Below, piece by piece: positions 1 to 12,731 of a stretch of 43,560 nt of DNA. Origin of the DNA: Chromera velia (taxonomy: Eukaryota > Sar > Chromeraceae). Position 1 is the stretch's first letter. Every line of letters starts with the position of its first letter. Made by a program: the position numbers and the translations under genes. The notes under the pieces were generated by a model. It was not told the origin of the DNA and did not search any database. It was given only the letters and a program-made list of their open reading frames with translations. The stretch spans positions 1 to 43,560 of the forward strand of contig JAHBMJ010000630.1 of assembly GCA_018398765.1 (NCBI GenBank), read 5' to 3'.

Positions 1-12
1 AGAGAGAGAGAG

Positions 13-58
<46 letters not shown>

Positions 59-139
59 CGAGTGAGCGAGAGAGCGAGAGAGAGAGCAAGAGAGAGCAAG
101 AGAGAGAAAGAGAGCGCACGCGAACATAGAGAGAGAGAG

Positions 140-231
<92 letters not shown>

Positions 232-312
232 CGAGTGAGCGAGAGAGCGAGAGAGAGAGCAAGAGAGAGCAAGAGAGAGAAAGAGAGCGCACGCGAACAT
301 AGAGAGAGAGAG

Positions 313-358
<46 letters not shown>

Positions 359-439
359 CGAGTGAGCGAGAGAGCGAGAGAGAGAGCAAGAGAGAGCAAG
401 AGAGAGAAAGAGAGCGCACGCGAACATAGAGAGAGAGAG

Positions 440-474
<35 letters not shown>

Positions 475-480
475 ACGAGC
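1..480. repeat. (GA)n array with higher-order repeat
   Basis: This is an almost pure GA/GC-purine array. A variant block containing AGTGAGCGAG begins at 61, 234 and 361, and its partner block GCGCACGCGAACATAG begins at 114, 287 and 414. The spacings are therefore 173 and 127 bp, which indicates a 127-bp higher-order unit with one copy lengthened by extra GA. The apparent RERE-type peptides encoded here are by-products of the repeat. Confidence 0.9.
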
Positions 481-539
481 AAGAACAGGGGAGAGAGAGA
501 CCCCTTTTTTCTCTCCTTCCGTCCCACGTCTTATGGATC

Positions 540-1100
540 TTTGTCTACAAAATTAAGAGCAATGAGATGATGGTTGTTGATCTTGAAACGGATGAACTCA
601 ACGCAGTGAACGTCCTTTGAAGATTGCCACATAATAAATGAAACCAATGTTCAAACCATAGTAAGCATTAAGGAGTCATTTGTTGATTAAGTCTTTCCAT
701 TAATGTTTTTTACTAATTCAATAATATAACAAGTTATAAAATTTGTTGATAAATTTGTTTATAGATTCAGTCCTGTAAATTTCAGGTCCATTATAAACAT
801 TTTTTCGGTTTTCTATACGAAAAGTAAAGGATAGTTCATATAAGAAAATTAATTATGTCACAGATTCATTTAAATTTTCTTAAATTTAGTCTTCATTTTA
901 TACCGTATTTTTTAAGAAAAACACATTAAATCTTTCATACGTCTGGATAACGCCAGGTAACGCTTAGTAATGCCCCCACCATGACTCTACCTGAGTCCAG
1001 CCCTAACTATATGTGAGTGCAACTTTCTGCGTGGCTTCAATCAGCTATATATGGCGTGGCACTGCGTCACGGTGAACTAGTTATAATTTTTCTTGCTTTC
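540..1100. other. AT-rich non-coding spacer
   Basis: The sequence changes abruptly from the GA array to AT-rich DNA with many in-frame stops on both strands. No gene is seen. It lies upstream of the first gene, so its right part may hold promoter or 5' UTR sequence, but no clear TATA or initiator element was recognised. Confidence 0.6.
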
Positions 1101-1556
1101 CGGGGCTGTTCGCAAGCTTGCTTGCGTCAGGTGATCGATCGACTGCATGCATGAATGCAGTCTGATTTTTCCCGCAAGGCATTCTCGCGCGTCGCTCACG
1201 CGGCCCGCGAGAGCCGGTCGGACCCATGCATTTCGGCCGACAAGTTCGGCGCGTATCTTTCCGTTCTCAACTTTCGAGATCTTTCAAGCATTTTCGTCGG
1301 AGTCTGACCCAAAACAGAGCTTGCCACCACCATCAGATCACCTAACTCATGGTGCCAGTGGCTCTCCAGAACTCTTGATCACAGGACGTTCCAAAGGAGG
1401 GGCTCGCTCAGTGGCTTGACACCAGAGTTCCCTTCCTGAACAACAGATCAGGTCAAGCGTCTCCTTCTAAGCTCGTGTCGAACAAACCTCTTCATGCTTC
1501 AGCTGACACCTTGAACCCTTCTCGTGCACTTGCCCTCGTAGAAAGACACTATCTCG

Positions 1557-4500
1557 ATGGGGAACTCTGCAGAGCCTGCCACTGGGAAGGCCACAAAGTC
1601 CTCCTTCATTGCAGCAGAGGAGGGCCGTCTCCTGAAGATCCGATCTGTCAGACAGGAAGCAAAACAGAAGATTGACTCCCTCCTGAACGACAACGACCTC
1701 TTCAGAGATGAGTGCGAATTCTCATTCTCCTGCGGGATGCACGATGCGTCAGTTCACTGCAGTCTCTTTTTCAAACGTGATCTCTGATCCGTCCCTTGCT
1801 CTTGTCTTCCCAGCTTTCATTTCTTCACAGTCTGCTTTGCGGCTGTCACCCGTCACCTGGTTTCACTCGGGGGCAGGCCATAAAATTGACATTTGGATAT
1901 CCAAAGACCAGAGAGGTGTTATGAATCCCAAGCCTGCGTCTGTTTGCACGCAGAAGGGCCCGGATTCATATGAATCCCATTTCCTTCCAAACTTCGAATC
2001 CGAACATGCATTTTTGTAGACATTGTCGTCTGGCAATGCTTGAATGGACATTCTGTTGGCCTTCTTTCCTTGTGCGCCCATGCAGGAAGGGACGTCTCTT
2101 GGAATCTGATTTTCTTCGTATCACCACTGCCTTCGTCTCGGAACTGGGTCAGTCCCCATGTCCTCCAATCTGATCCGGGATCAATCTACTCACGGGATCG
2201 CACTTGCCTCGATCTCATTCCTTTCTTCACCCGTTTCCTTTCTTCACCCGTGGATGCCCTCATGCCCCTTTCTCTCTCTTCCATGTGGCGCCTCTCTACA
2301 AGCCCAGTGAGTGCCTGTGTACCGTCCCAGCCCCTGTCACTCTCTCTCTTTCTCATGTACGAATGCACAAGACTGTCCGTTCCTTCCCAGCCTTCCTCTT
2401 GTTATCCACCTGACCGTCTATTTGTCTTTTTCTTTCGCGAAAAATCTCGGTCACTCACCCACTTGCTTCGTGCTCTGGTTGCCATCGAATGTAAATCCAC
2501 CAGAGGTTTAGACTGCTGAGAGTCACGAGAAGCGGTCTCGCACTTCTCTTCGGTTTTCCTTCCTTTCATGAAGAAAATGTTCATCTATTTCTTTCTGTCT
2601 GTCTGTGTTCCTTCCTTCCATCAGGATGCATCACGGATGAGGCCCAGACGGAAATCTCGGACCTCTTTCAGGACGTGAGTGAGTTTGCTTTTTTGTTTTG
2701 TCTCTGGAGCGAATTCTCAGGCTGGATGGGTGCGTGTCTGTCTGACTCCATCGCTGTGCCTGAACCAAAGTCAGCGCCATCTTTGTCAGGTGGCGGAACG
2801 GGGACGTGCTGACAATCCCCGCCCCTTTTGTACTTCCCCTCTTGAGCCCTCGTCTTCTCTCCTCTTTGTGTCTGTTGTCTTTGCTCTCGTTGTTCATCTC
2901 TTTTCTTTTCATCTCTTGTTCTTTGTTCTCTTTCGAGTGCCGCAATGCAGGCTGTAGAGGAGGGAGGGGCAATCTCCGAGAAGAGATTTCAGGTGGGCGG
3001 CGTGGGTGGGGAGAGGCGGGAGTCTGCAACCGTTTTCTCGTGACATCCGCTCCCCTTATTCATTTACGACTTTTCTGTGTGCATACCCGGCCTTCCTTCA
3101 TTCTTTCTGCCCTTTCCTCGTTGGTGAACCATTCTCTCCTTCCCTCCTGGTCTAACTCCTTCTCCCTTCCGTCCCCGCACGCATGCATGCAGAAATTTGT
3201 GCGAGACCTTCTCCGGACAATCCAGAACGAACACCAGAGCTCCCTCATGCAGGTGGTCAGTTAGTGAGTCAGTGAGTGAGGCTGTTAACCAGTCAGTGCG
3301 TTGTTCGATTTAGCTGTCTCTTTGTTGACACGCAACTACACTGAGTCTGCAAAACGGGTCCATGCCATCTCAGTCCCCTCAAATCACTCACAGAGAAGCC
3401 CGTCCTGCCAGTTTGAGACAATAAAAGGGGTGTATTGATTACATCAGGGCTTTGGCAGTCAGTCCTGGGGTCGGTATTGTTGTCGTTCCGAGGATGGGGG
3501 AATTCTCAATAAATTATCCGACTGCTTCCATTCTACCCACTCCCTTCGCATCTCTCTTCCAATACATGCCTGCCTGGGCCCTTCTTTTCTTTTCTGTTCT
3601 GTTCAGGACGTCCTTCTATCAGATCTGGAGGCTCACAAAAACGGGGACCGCTCACACGGAGCAGTACTGCCTGGAGGCCAGCCTGAAGAGGAAGAGGAGG
3701 GGGAGGGAGAGGAGGACGATTTCGAAGGAGAGGGGCAGGGAGGGGAAGGGGGTGTGGGGGTGTGGGGGGGGCCTCTTCCGGGGATGAGTGGGAAAGAATA
3801 TGGATTTCTTCTTCTCAAGGTCCGTCGGTGTGAGGGCACCAGCGCGTGCGTCAGAATGCATTATTGGTGCGTGAATCTGTCTTTCCCTTCCTCTTGTGTG
3901 TGGCTTTTTTTTTTCACAGACAGGTCGAATGGATGTGTTCTTTCATCGTTCTTCAGTCAAAATATGATGTACCTTTCGACAGCTCCACATACCATGAGAT
4001 TGTGTTGCACACGTGTTGCACACATTGTTATTGCGCCCCTTCGGTCGATTCCTCTGACTTTTCGAAAACACTCGTGCAGGTTGATCGAGTCGAGGGTCTA
4101 CCTCGAGAGGTGTTCAAACTCGGGGGGGAGATGGAGGGGATACTCAAAGAGGCCATGGCACAAGAGAGCGCAAATCTGGAGGTGGGTGTGTGTGTGGGCT
4201 GTTGTGCTATCTGCCTGCCTGTCCTTCTGTGTCGAAGCATTCAACCGTCTACACACGCGTTTCTACGTATGTGCCTGCATGGGAAGGGAGGGCCGCAACT
4301 GCCTTTCATTCCGTTTCCTTCCTCCCCTCCCTGCCCGTCTCTGTGTCCAACCAACTGCCTGGTTGCAAGAATATTTGCAGACGCCCTCCCGACTGGAGAC
4401 CTCTGTGTTCGTGGCTGTGAGGGGAATCATTGGACATCCGATTCTTCAGGCAGGTGGATTGTTTTGACAGATTTGACATGCAGGCACGCGTGATGCTTGA

Positions 4501-7500
4501 TTGTCTCTCTGGACGCTGTATTGATGGCAGTCGTGCTGTTGCTTTTTTGAATATCCAGAGGACGGCCTTTGAAGGAAAAGGAGGAGGTGGATTTGGGGGA
4601 GACCTTCCTTCTGTTTTGTGTTCTTGGATGCATGGGTGGATTCAACCTTGTGGTTGGTGGTTGGTCTCCTGCCTCTCTGAGGGTGGCCTGTCGTTCATGG
4701 AGAAGCATCAATGACGTGCGCACACGCAGACGCACCGGCCGGTCTTCGCATTTTTTTCCCTTCCTTTTTGCCGTCTGAAGGCGCTGCCATTCAGTCAAGA
4801 GTGACACTTTTGCTGCGGTGAAGAATTTGAAAAACGCTTTCAACCTTTGCTTGTTGCAGTATGGGGAGGCTGCTCATCGGCTCGCAAGCAATTTGGCTGA
4901 CATCACGGCGCAGGTCAGTGAGGACCTCCCTCTCAATGATGGAGCAGGAATTCTTGACGTCCCGGCAACGCTTTCCCTTCTTTTTCGTGCAGTATGCTCT
5001 CTGTGTGTGTGGCTGTCTGCCTTCCTGCATTCCCGTCTACATCGGTTTTTCTGTCGTCCGATGACTTTTACCGTCTCTTTCTGCCCTCTGCCCTCCCCCT
5101 CCGTTTCCCTCCAGGACGCACACGTGGAGACAAAGGACGTCCCTCTGGAGGGACCTGAGGAACACGTGCCCATTCAGGACACACTCAGGATGGCACTGCC
5201 TGACGCAATGAGACCCAGGGGGGGGAGTGAACACGCGAGTCATCACAAGATCCATCTATCGGTAGGTTAGAAGAAGAAGTAGGCATACATCTGAACTTTT
5301 GAGTGATGCAATTTCGACTGTTCTTCTTTTCTCCCCCTTCCCTTCTTTTATCTAATTCACTTTTCCGATCTGTGCAAATCGGTCCTTTGGCCCTTCATGA
5401 GGAGTTATGGTACCCTCGTCTGTTCCCTCTCAATTCTCCCGTCTCCTCTCTTTTTCGACTTGTTTCTTCCTGCTCACACCTGGCTGTTTCTGCTTCCATC
5501 TGCAGGATAAGTTCAACATTTTGTGGGACAGATACGCACGCACAGTGATCATAAGATTGATTCATGCATGTGTTCTTTGCAGCTGTGTGTTGCCATGAAG
5601 AGGGAACCTGCCGCCATGGACGAAGTCGTGGTGTCTGCTCTGAAGGGGGCAGAGGAGGAGGGGGGGCATCTGAGGAGACATCGGAACTCGTACATTCGCA
5701 TCATCGGAGCGGTGGCTGTGCCCTTGGAAGATGTCGTAAATGTTCTCCCTCAGGTCTGTTTTCTGAATCCGTGCACTTTCTTTGTTTTCTTCTTTCCACT
5801 CTAGCTTTTTTTCTCAGTCACTGTCTTCAGCTTTGCTTTTTCACCCCAGCGTCTTTTGTTTCCTATCGTTCTTTTCGGATTTCTCCTATCTGAGAGAGGG
5901 TTTGCTGAAGGTCATTTGGAATTTCATGTCCTCTGCTTGTCTGCGAAACGTTCGCACACTTTTTCGGGGGGAGCTCGTGCGCGCCCGTGGTAAGCAAGAG
6001 ACGAGAGCTATTCCTGCGTCAGAAGGAGAAACTTCCCCTCGTTCCTTCCCTGTGCTGTCCTGCAGAACAAGGAGCTCTGTCTGGCCATCCAGGCTCCCAA
6101 AAATTCCACGCCCTCTGCTGTTGCAGTGGCATCCGCAGTGCGTGTCTATTTGTCGTTCCGCTTCCTCGACCCTGAGAAGATGCGAAGCGAGCTGAAGGCG
6201 ATTGCGGAGTTGCACCATGGCATCGGAATGGCAGAGCAGGTCTGCTTGCTGCATGGGGGGGCTTTTTGTGTCTGTCGCAGTAGTTGGATGGGCTGGCTCT
6301 TGCAAGGTTTGGGGTTCTTCTGAGGTGGAGGAAGGAGGGGGAGAGAGGCCCTTCCGATTTCCTCTCACTCTCTTTTCTCTGTTTTCCTGCCTCCTTTGTC
6401 CCTTGCAATCTCTCTTCCCCCCCCAGTGCCTCTATTTTGTTTATGTGGGGTGTGCATCTTTTTGTTCGAAATTGCCCATTTGCTCGCCCGACTTCATCTG
6501 CTTACAAATTCCCACCGGGGGTCGTTTTGTGAGGGAGTTAGAGAAAGTGGTTCACTCTACTTTCCACGAAACCTTATTTTGATCAGACCTCTTTACTCCT
6601 CGTCTTGTGCTCTTTCTGCAGGCTGCGAAGCTGCAGAAGGAGGAGGAGAGAGTGATTGACGAAATGGGAAAAGAAGAATTCGAAGCTGCACAGGCAGAGG
6701 AGGAGAGACGCAGAAAGGAGGCAGAAGAGGAGGGGATCGAGTCAGCTGATTCGTCTCTTCTTTCTCGATCTTTGGGTCTCTTTGCGAATTGCTCGAAGAA
6801 CAGGCAGAAAGAATGATGTTCTCCGTCTTTCATGGCATGCAAACTCGACACATTGCCTTTTTCGTGTCCCCTTTCCTTCTGCTCTACCTCCTTCCTCCCC
6901 TCGTGCTGTTTTTTTCTGTTTCTACATCTTGTCACGAGGCCGATTTAACCAGCCGCCCACTATTCTCTTCTCCACTCCCCGTTTTTATCTCACTCTAGAG
7001 ACCTTTGTGCGGATAAAAGATTCAGTACTTTTCTTCCTTCATCCCTCTTGTCTTTCTGGTTCACCCCCCATCCTCCCCTCCACTGGATTCCACTGCGTGT
7101 GGGGGTGCAGATGGATCAAATGGGAAGACTTTGTGGCCGACATTTGTTTTTTTTTGCGTGCAGATGGATCAAATGGGAAGACTTTGTGGCCGACTTTTTT
7201 TTTTAATGTCTGTATGTAGATGGATCAAATGGGAAGACTTTGTGGCCGACTTTTTTTTTTTATGTCTGTATGCAGATGGATCAAATGGGAAGACTTTGTG
7301 GCCGACAGCGAGCGCCAGGCGAAGAGACGGGGCCTGCGTGAGCATGCGGTGTGGCGACAGTGCTTTGACGATGCGAACTTGGGGGGTAGTGGGGTGTTCG
7401 GAATGATCCCAGGGAGGAGGGGGAAGCCTGAGAGAGTTCGCGTGTTCGTGGGGGGGGTCCTTGACTTTCCTCCGGGAACTGGGAAGCAGCTCTTCATGGT

Positions 7501-10500
7501 CAGTCAGTCAGTCAGTCAGTCAGTAAGGAAGGAAGGAAGGAACGAAGAGAGTTGAAAAACAAGAGTGAGAAAGATAAAGCATGCATAGAGGGACAAAAGG
7601 ACCGATGATAAGCAGAAGCAAATCGATCGATCTAGTGGCGTGTTGTGTCAGTATGCGAACTGAGTGAGGGTACTCCTTTTCATCTTCGTCACTACATAAG
7701 GGTACCATTTCTCTGCGTTCTCGCGTTTCAGTGCAGGCCTTTCGTCATACGCCCTGTATTCTTTCTTTTCGTTCTTTGTTCTGAAGGCTTCTGCATTCAC
7801 TTCCCTCTTCTCCTTTGTGCAGAGTGTGTACGTGGGTGTACCCCGGAAAGATGGTAATTTTCGGATCGTCTCCTCGTCCTTCGCACGCACATCTCTGAAG
7901 AGCCGGGAGGACGCGCAAGATGGACTGCTGCTGTGGTAAGTCTTTCGAAGGTATGGCGTCAGCTTTCTTCTTTTCGTGTGACGTGAGGGTCTTCAAAAAC
8001 AAAGCAGGCCGCCAAGAAAGAACGGCTTCTGTTCTAGTGGCGCTCCGTCTGTTCAAAGCTTTGGCCGCTCGGAAACCTGTTTTTATCTTTCTTGTACTCT
8101 TGCACATGAACGCCGAGGCTTCGGGGCTCATGGTTTTGCAATGATTGTCACCCCCTTTCTTTTTGTCTACTCACGCACGTCTTTTTTAGAACACTTTCTG
8201 TTTCCTCCCTTGCAAGGTTCTGTCCAGCAATCCCTCATGCAGACCCCCTGCAGCACTATTCTTTCTGTGCACGTGCACGGCGGCCACGGTGTTTTGTCAT
8301 GCTGAGCTGTTTCGTTTTTCACTGCTTTTCAGATCTCTTTCTTTGGTTTGCACTTCATCGATTGACGTTCGTCTTTCCCGATCTTTCTCAATTCTCCTGA
8401 ATGCCTGCAGGAATGAGGAATTGGTTGTGAATCTGTGTGGGTTGCCTGAGGAGACGGGAAGCTGGGACGAGCAGTACGACCGAAAGAAGACCTTGGTGAT
8501 CCCCTGGAATGCAGAATGGGCAGAGGGGGACTCGATGCACCAGCAGCTGTTGGCCTCCATGGACACAACGGAGGAGGACGTGGAGGTGGACGCTCAGAGG
8601 GTCCTTGTGTTCGAGGTTCGTGGGCAGGGGGGGGATGTGCGAGAAGGGGGGTCATTGAGGTCATTTTATGTACGGCAGAGTCCCATAGAGGCATTTGGTG
8701 GCATGCTCTCTTTCCTTCCTTCGCACATGTTCTTTCTTTGGCTCCCGTTTCTGATTGTGGATTTCGGTCTGCCTTTTTGCTGATTGCCGCAGGTGTGTGA
8801 AGCTGCCAAAGCAGACGGCATCGCGTACCCGTGCGGGCGCTACGTCGAGCCAGGCCCTCTGGCGGTACTCCTTCAAACGCCTGTGAGTCAGTTGACTTTC
8901 CTTCTCGTGGTATCCTTTGGGCTGGGTCTGCAGGCTGTTCCGCAGCCGTTTTGTGTGGGGGGGGGGTGACTGTCTGTCGGCCGTCTCGTTCATTCCTTCA
9001 TTGTTCGCTCCCTCCCTCCAACACCGGGACAGACAATTAAGTAGAGAGGACATGCAGGAAGAAAAAAAGAAAGAAATGAAGAGAATTGAGGGGGGAACAG
9101 TTTTCCTTTGGTTGTGGTCATTGGTCTTCCTTCTGGGCCTATTTTTACTCACTCACTCACTTTTGAGTCAGTGAGAAGAGAAGGAACCGAAGAGAAGAAA
9201 GCCCATCTAGCGTCTGTCTTATCTGGCTGGCTGCCTGTCTGTTTGCATGAAGGGATTCGGGGGCCTCGGCATGACCCGGGGCCTGCCTCTCCAAGGAGTT
9301 CCCCATGGGCCGCTCCAGGAGAGAGTGAGCGAGGCGGTCCTTCATGTCAACGTGAGGGTCTGCGGAGGGGGTCAAGGTCAGTCGTCTCTCTCTGCCTTTC
9401 TTTTTGTTTCTTTTTCTCTCCTGCAAATTGCAGGGAAGGTGTTCGGTATGCATGTCGCAAGGAAGAAGGGGGAGGGGGGGAAGAGCAGTCGATCGATCCA
9501 TGTTTGAACTCTGGTGGGACAGAGAATGAATGATCAGTCCCGTGCTTTCTTTCGTCTCTTTTTTAGAATCTTCGGTCTCTATGTTTCTTCTTCTTTCTTC
9601 TTTTTCTTCTTCTTCTGTCTTCCTCTTCTTTCGTTCCCCTTGGATCCAAACTAAGGGAGGATGACTTCTTGCTCATCTTGCTTCTTCAGGGTCTTGCTGC
9701 CAAACAGCCGACCACTTACAAGTGCAGCCGCCCCGCCCCGATACATTGCATTCCCCTTCTGCCCTCGTCCCCTGAGTGCATGCAGACGTCGAGCAGGAGG
9801 AAGGAGACGGCGGGAAGGAGAACACCCAAAAGCAACAACAGGCGGCCCCCGTACTGTCTCCCCAGGAGTTTGTCATCAGAGAGATGGCAAGGAAGAGGGA
9901 CCACGAGAGGGCAGTGGCAGCGTCGGTGGGTGTAGGCCTGTTCGCGTCCGTGGAGGAGGCCCATACCATTCAGAGAGAAATGCAGGGGGGCGTGTACGCG
10001 TCTTCACCTGGAGCCTTGAGGGGTCCAGGCAGTGCCGGGAGCCCCAGAAGTCCCCAGTGGAATCCCTTCGAGTCGATTGCGGGGTCTGCCTCTTTTGATT
10101 ATGCGGGTGGTCTGATGGGAGTGCCCGAAGCTCCTGCCATCGACGTGACTGGGTAGGTGGACTGGTTTCTGCATGGGTTGCTGACTTTTAGATAGAGGCT
10201 TGAGAGGGAAGACCGTTACATTTTTTCTGCATCTCGGACTGGGAGAGAGAAAAAGGGGGGGGGGCAGGCTGGCCCATTTGCACGTTCTAAGCTGTCCCTC
10301 CTCTGGAGCTGATGAGGGTGATCTGAATGATTCACCACCGAGAAGAAGTTTTCTCTAGCACTAGCTTCTTTTTTCCTCTCTGTATGTCGTGTCTTTTCCG
10401 GCTGTCGGTCTTTCCTTATTTTTTTCTTTGTGCGTATTTCTTGGTGAGGACGAAGTGTCATTTTCTGTGTTTTTTTCCTTCTCTTGTTCTCTGCTCGCCG

Positions 10501-11880
10501 TTTCGTTGGCTCATTTGCTTCTCTTCTCCCCTTGGGGCGCTCGCTGTCCATTCCGTGACCTGATTTTTGAATTCTCTTTCTTTCTTCTTTCGTGATCGAG
10601 TGCTTTTCCGTCTCCTCTTTCACAAGCATAATTTCTGCTGCTGTTTTCAGTGTGGAAACTCGAAGCGGGATTCCTGGGCTCGGAACGGCTCTGGAGGCAG
10701 AAGGCTACAGTCAGTACTGTTCTAGAAGCTTTGATGCGGGTGAAGTCTCGAATCTTTGCCTCTTTCCGGGCACTCGTTCCCACTGTTGCACATTTATGCG
10801 TCGGCTGCCTCGTTTCTTTTTTTTTGTTTTCTGGAGTGTTTCTTTTTTTTTTCTGGAGACAGCAGTCGCCTGTTTCTTTTCCCTTTTGAACAGAGAGGGT
10901 GCTTCAACGAGTCTGACCATGCATCTTTGGGTTATTCTCCGGTGCTGTCACTTTTTGACGGTCTTTTTGCTGGTGCTCGTCCTTTGACTCTGAGTGTGTG
11001 CGTGTTTGTGTTCGCAGTTGTTCGAAAAGACGACCCCACCACACACGAGGCAGCACTGGAGGTGATGAAGGAGAACGGGCTGCCTGTAGTTACCTACCGG
11101 CCTCCTCCAGAGGGAGCCAGTGGGGGAAGAGGACTGGTGCCTTCAAATCAGAGACTGGCTCTGGATGGGGCTGAGAAGGTCCGTCAGTCTCTTCGTCTGA
11201 TTCATGGTCAGGAAGCAGTCTTTTGTTTGAAGCTTTACTTTGTTTCATCTTCGTCTGTTTGCATCTTTGCGCAAAGGGGCTCTTCAAGAGAGACTGAGAA
11301 AGAGTCTGTCTGTGCACAGAGGAAGGGATTCTTCTCTCTCTCTTTTCAGTCAATGGTTCCTGTCTCTAGCTTCTTTCCCCGTGAGCTCCTGGGGTCTTGT
11401 TCCTTCTTTGGTTGCTTTGATCGACCCATGCATGCCTACCTCGTTGCACACACGCACGCAGACGCTGTACGTGTTGGACGATGAGGGGGACGACTGGTGG
11501 AGGAGCGTGAGGGATTTGGGTTTCTGGAATTCGAAGGTGGACGAGAAGATTTCCAGATTCGCTCTGAAGGACCTCGTCTCCGTAGAGGTAGGTCAGTGGG
11601 TCAGGGAGCCAACAGACAGGCAGAGGCTAAGAGGGAAGGGGAGTGCGCTGACTGGTGCTACTTATGCGTACAACGAAGGATGGCGTAATTGCAGTTGCGA
11701 CTGGCTGGAATTGTCGGGATTCATGTGTGTCGTTCAGGAGTTGTGCTCACCTCTGGGAGACGCCATGCTTTCTTTCATTTCTTTGTCTTCTGTTCCAATC
11801 GTCGATCTCTCGAAGACTCTCTCGAAGATATTGCACTTCACTTCCGGTGACTGTCTCTCCCGCCCCCCCCCTCCCCCCCT

Positions 11881-11947
<67 letters not shown>

Positions 11948-12515
11948 ACGCAGTGCCAACGGGACTCTGTCTGGTTGCGCAATCGATTTGAGGGACTCGC
12001 ACCAAGAGCCAGAGACTTTGCCGCCCTCGTGTTTCCTCAGGGTGTCTGCCTGTCAGTGAGTGAGTGAGTGAGTTTGTCAGTGAGTCAGTCTCTCTCTGAG
12101 TAGTGCCTGTCTGCGTTTTTGTTTCTCTGGGAACTCAAAGCGGCACTTTGCTTGTCTGTCTGAATGCGCTTCTGAGGTTTCTCCCCTGCCCCCCACCCTT
12201 CGATCTCGCGAAGCGTTTCGATTGCGTGCATCATTTTTGTGCGAATCGCTGCCGCTCTCTCTCTCTTCTTCGCTGGAGCTCTCTCACCAAACTCTCCATT
12301 CTCTTTTCTTTCTCTCCTTCTTTGTTTCCTGTTTTATCTGTTTGATTGTTCGTGTGCTCGTTTGTTTGTTTGTGCAGGCTTCAGTTCTCTTCCCCTCTCG
12401 TGAAAACGGCTGCGGTCACGGTGGGTTCGCTGGATCCCTTTGTCTTTCTTTCTTCCTTTCTGTCAGACTGCATGCATGGGGGTGGGGGGGCCGGGGGGGC
12501 CTGGTGCGTGCGTGC

Positions 12516-12554
<39 letters not shown>

Positions 12555-12731
12555 GCGTGCGCGTGCGTGTAAGTTATGATGACTGTTCTTGGATGAAGTG
12601 CTCAAATGAGCTTGCGGTGCATTCGTGTTCGCCAGTGAGTCAGTCATCCTTTCGTTCTTTCTTCCTCTCCTGTGAATGCAAGAATGCAGGTTCTGGAGTC
12701 CCTCAGCGACTGCGAGGTGCACAGAAACTGA
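1557..12731 (+). CDS. Large EF-hand-like/C2-like protein, function unknown (25 exons)
   Basis: The family is not recognised. Predicted exons: 1557-1747, 2086-2147, 2625-2674, 2951-2992, 3193-3255, 3607-3819, 4080-4181, 4860-4913, 5115-5261, 5506-5544, 5583-5753, 6066-6239, 6622-6752, 7276-7498, 7823-7935, 8411-8615, 8793-8882, 9253-9376, 9786-10152, 10651-10739, 11018-11178, 11462-11587, 11954-12051, 12378-12420, 12690-12731. They sum to 3120 nt (1039 aa) with matching phases and GT-AG borders. ATG 1557 follows an in-frame TAG at 1539. Residues about 65-130 look like a degenerate EF-hand (GGAISEKRFQ). Residues about 137-207 are rich in Glu and Gly. Residues about 440-475 are a charged helix (KLQKEEERVIDEMGKEEFEA). 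Residues about 530-730 resemble a C2 domain, with strand VRVFVGGVLDF, the WNEELVVN motif at about 592 and a closing strand AVLHVNVRV. Residues about 938-1026 (FALKDLVSVE, ARDFAALVF) are weakly PH-like. A Ca2+/membrane-associated role is inference only. Uncertain points: the donor at 3252 or 3255, a possible extra exon between 3917 and 4079, and the exon at 5506-5544. Confidence 0.72.
7111..7306 (+). repeat. Tandemly quadruplicated 3' splice site and exon start
   Basis: The 31-nt segment beginning ATGGATCAAATGGGAAGACT starts at 7111, 7164, 7220 and 7276 (periods 53, 56 and 56). Each copy is preceded by a short T-rich stretch and CAG, CAG, TAG or CAG. The last copy opens the exon 7276-7498 and continues in frame. 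Reading from copy 1 meets TAG just before copy 3, and entry at copies 2 or 3 shifts the frame relative to copy 4. Only the fourth acceptor therefore gives the full protein. Confidence 0.9.
11878..11953 (+). repeat. Compound (TC)n(TA)n(TG)n tract at a 3' splice site
   Basis: Runs of TC, TA and TG follow one another directly and end in CACGCAG, the predicted acceptor of the exon at 11954. The microsatellite therefore forms the polypyrimidine/UG-rich region of this intron. Confidence 0.85.
12505..12570. repeat. (GT)n microsatellite
   Basis: A GT run with GCGT variants lies in the last intron of the first gene. It produces spurious Cys-Val reading frames. Confidence 0.85.

Noticed and set aside
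235-556. RERE/SERARE-type open frames in the GA array
   Set aside because: The frames exist only because GA repeats lack stops, and the same frame recurs with the repeat. There is no start context and no other coding sign.
3846-4079. Extra exon of the first gene between 3819 and 4080
   Set aside because: The frame is open after a CACAG/GACAG acceptor and reads on into the exon at 4080, but it is Cys-rich and low in coding character. Direct joining of 3819 to 4080 also keeps the phase, so it was left out and only noted.
7111-7306. CRISPR-like array
   Set aside because: The four direct repeats are exon and acceptor sequence with T-rich joins in a eukaryotic gene. Spacers are not unique, and no cas genes exist.
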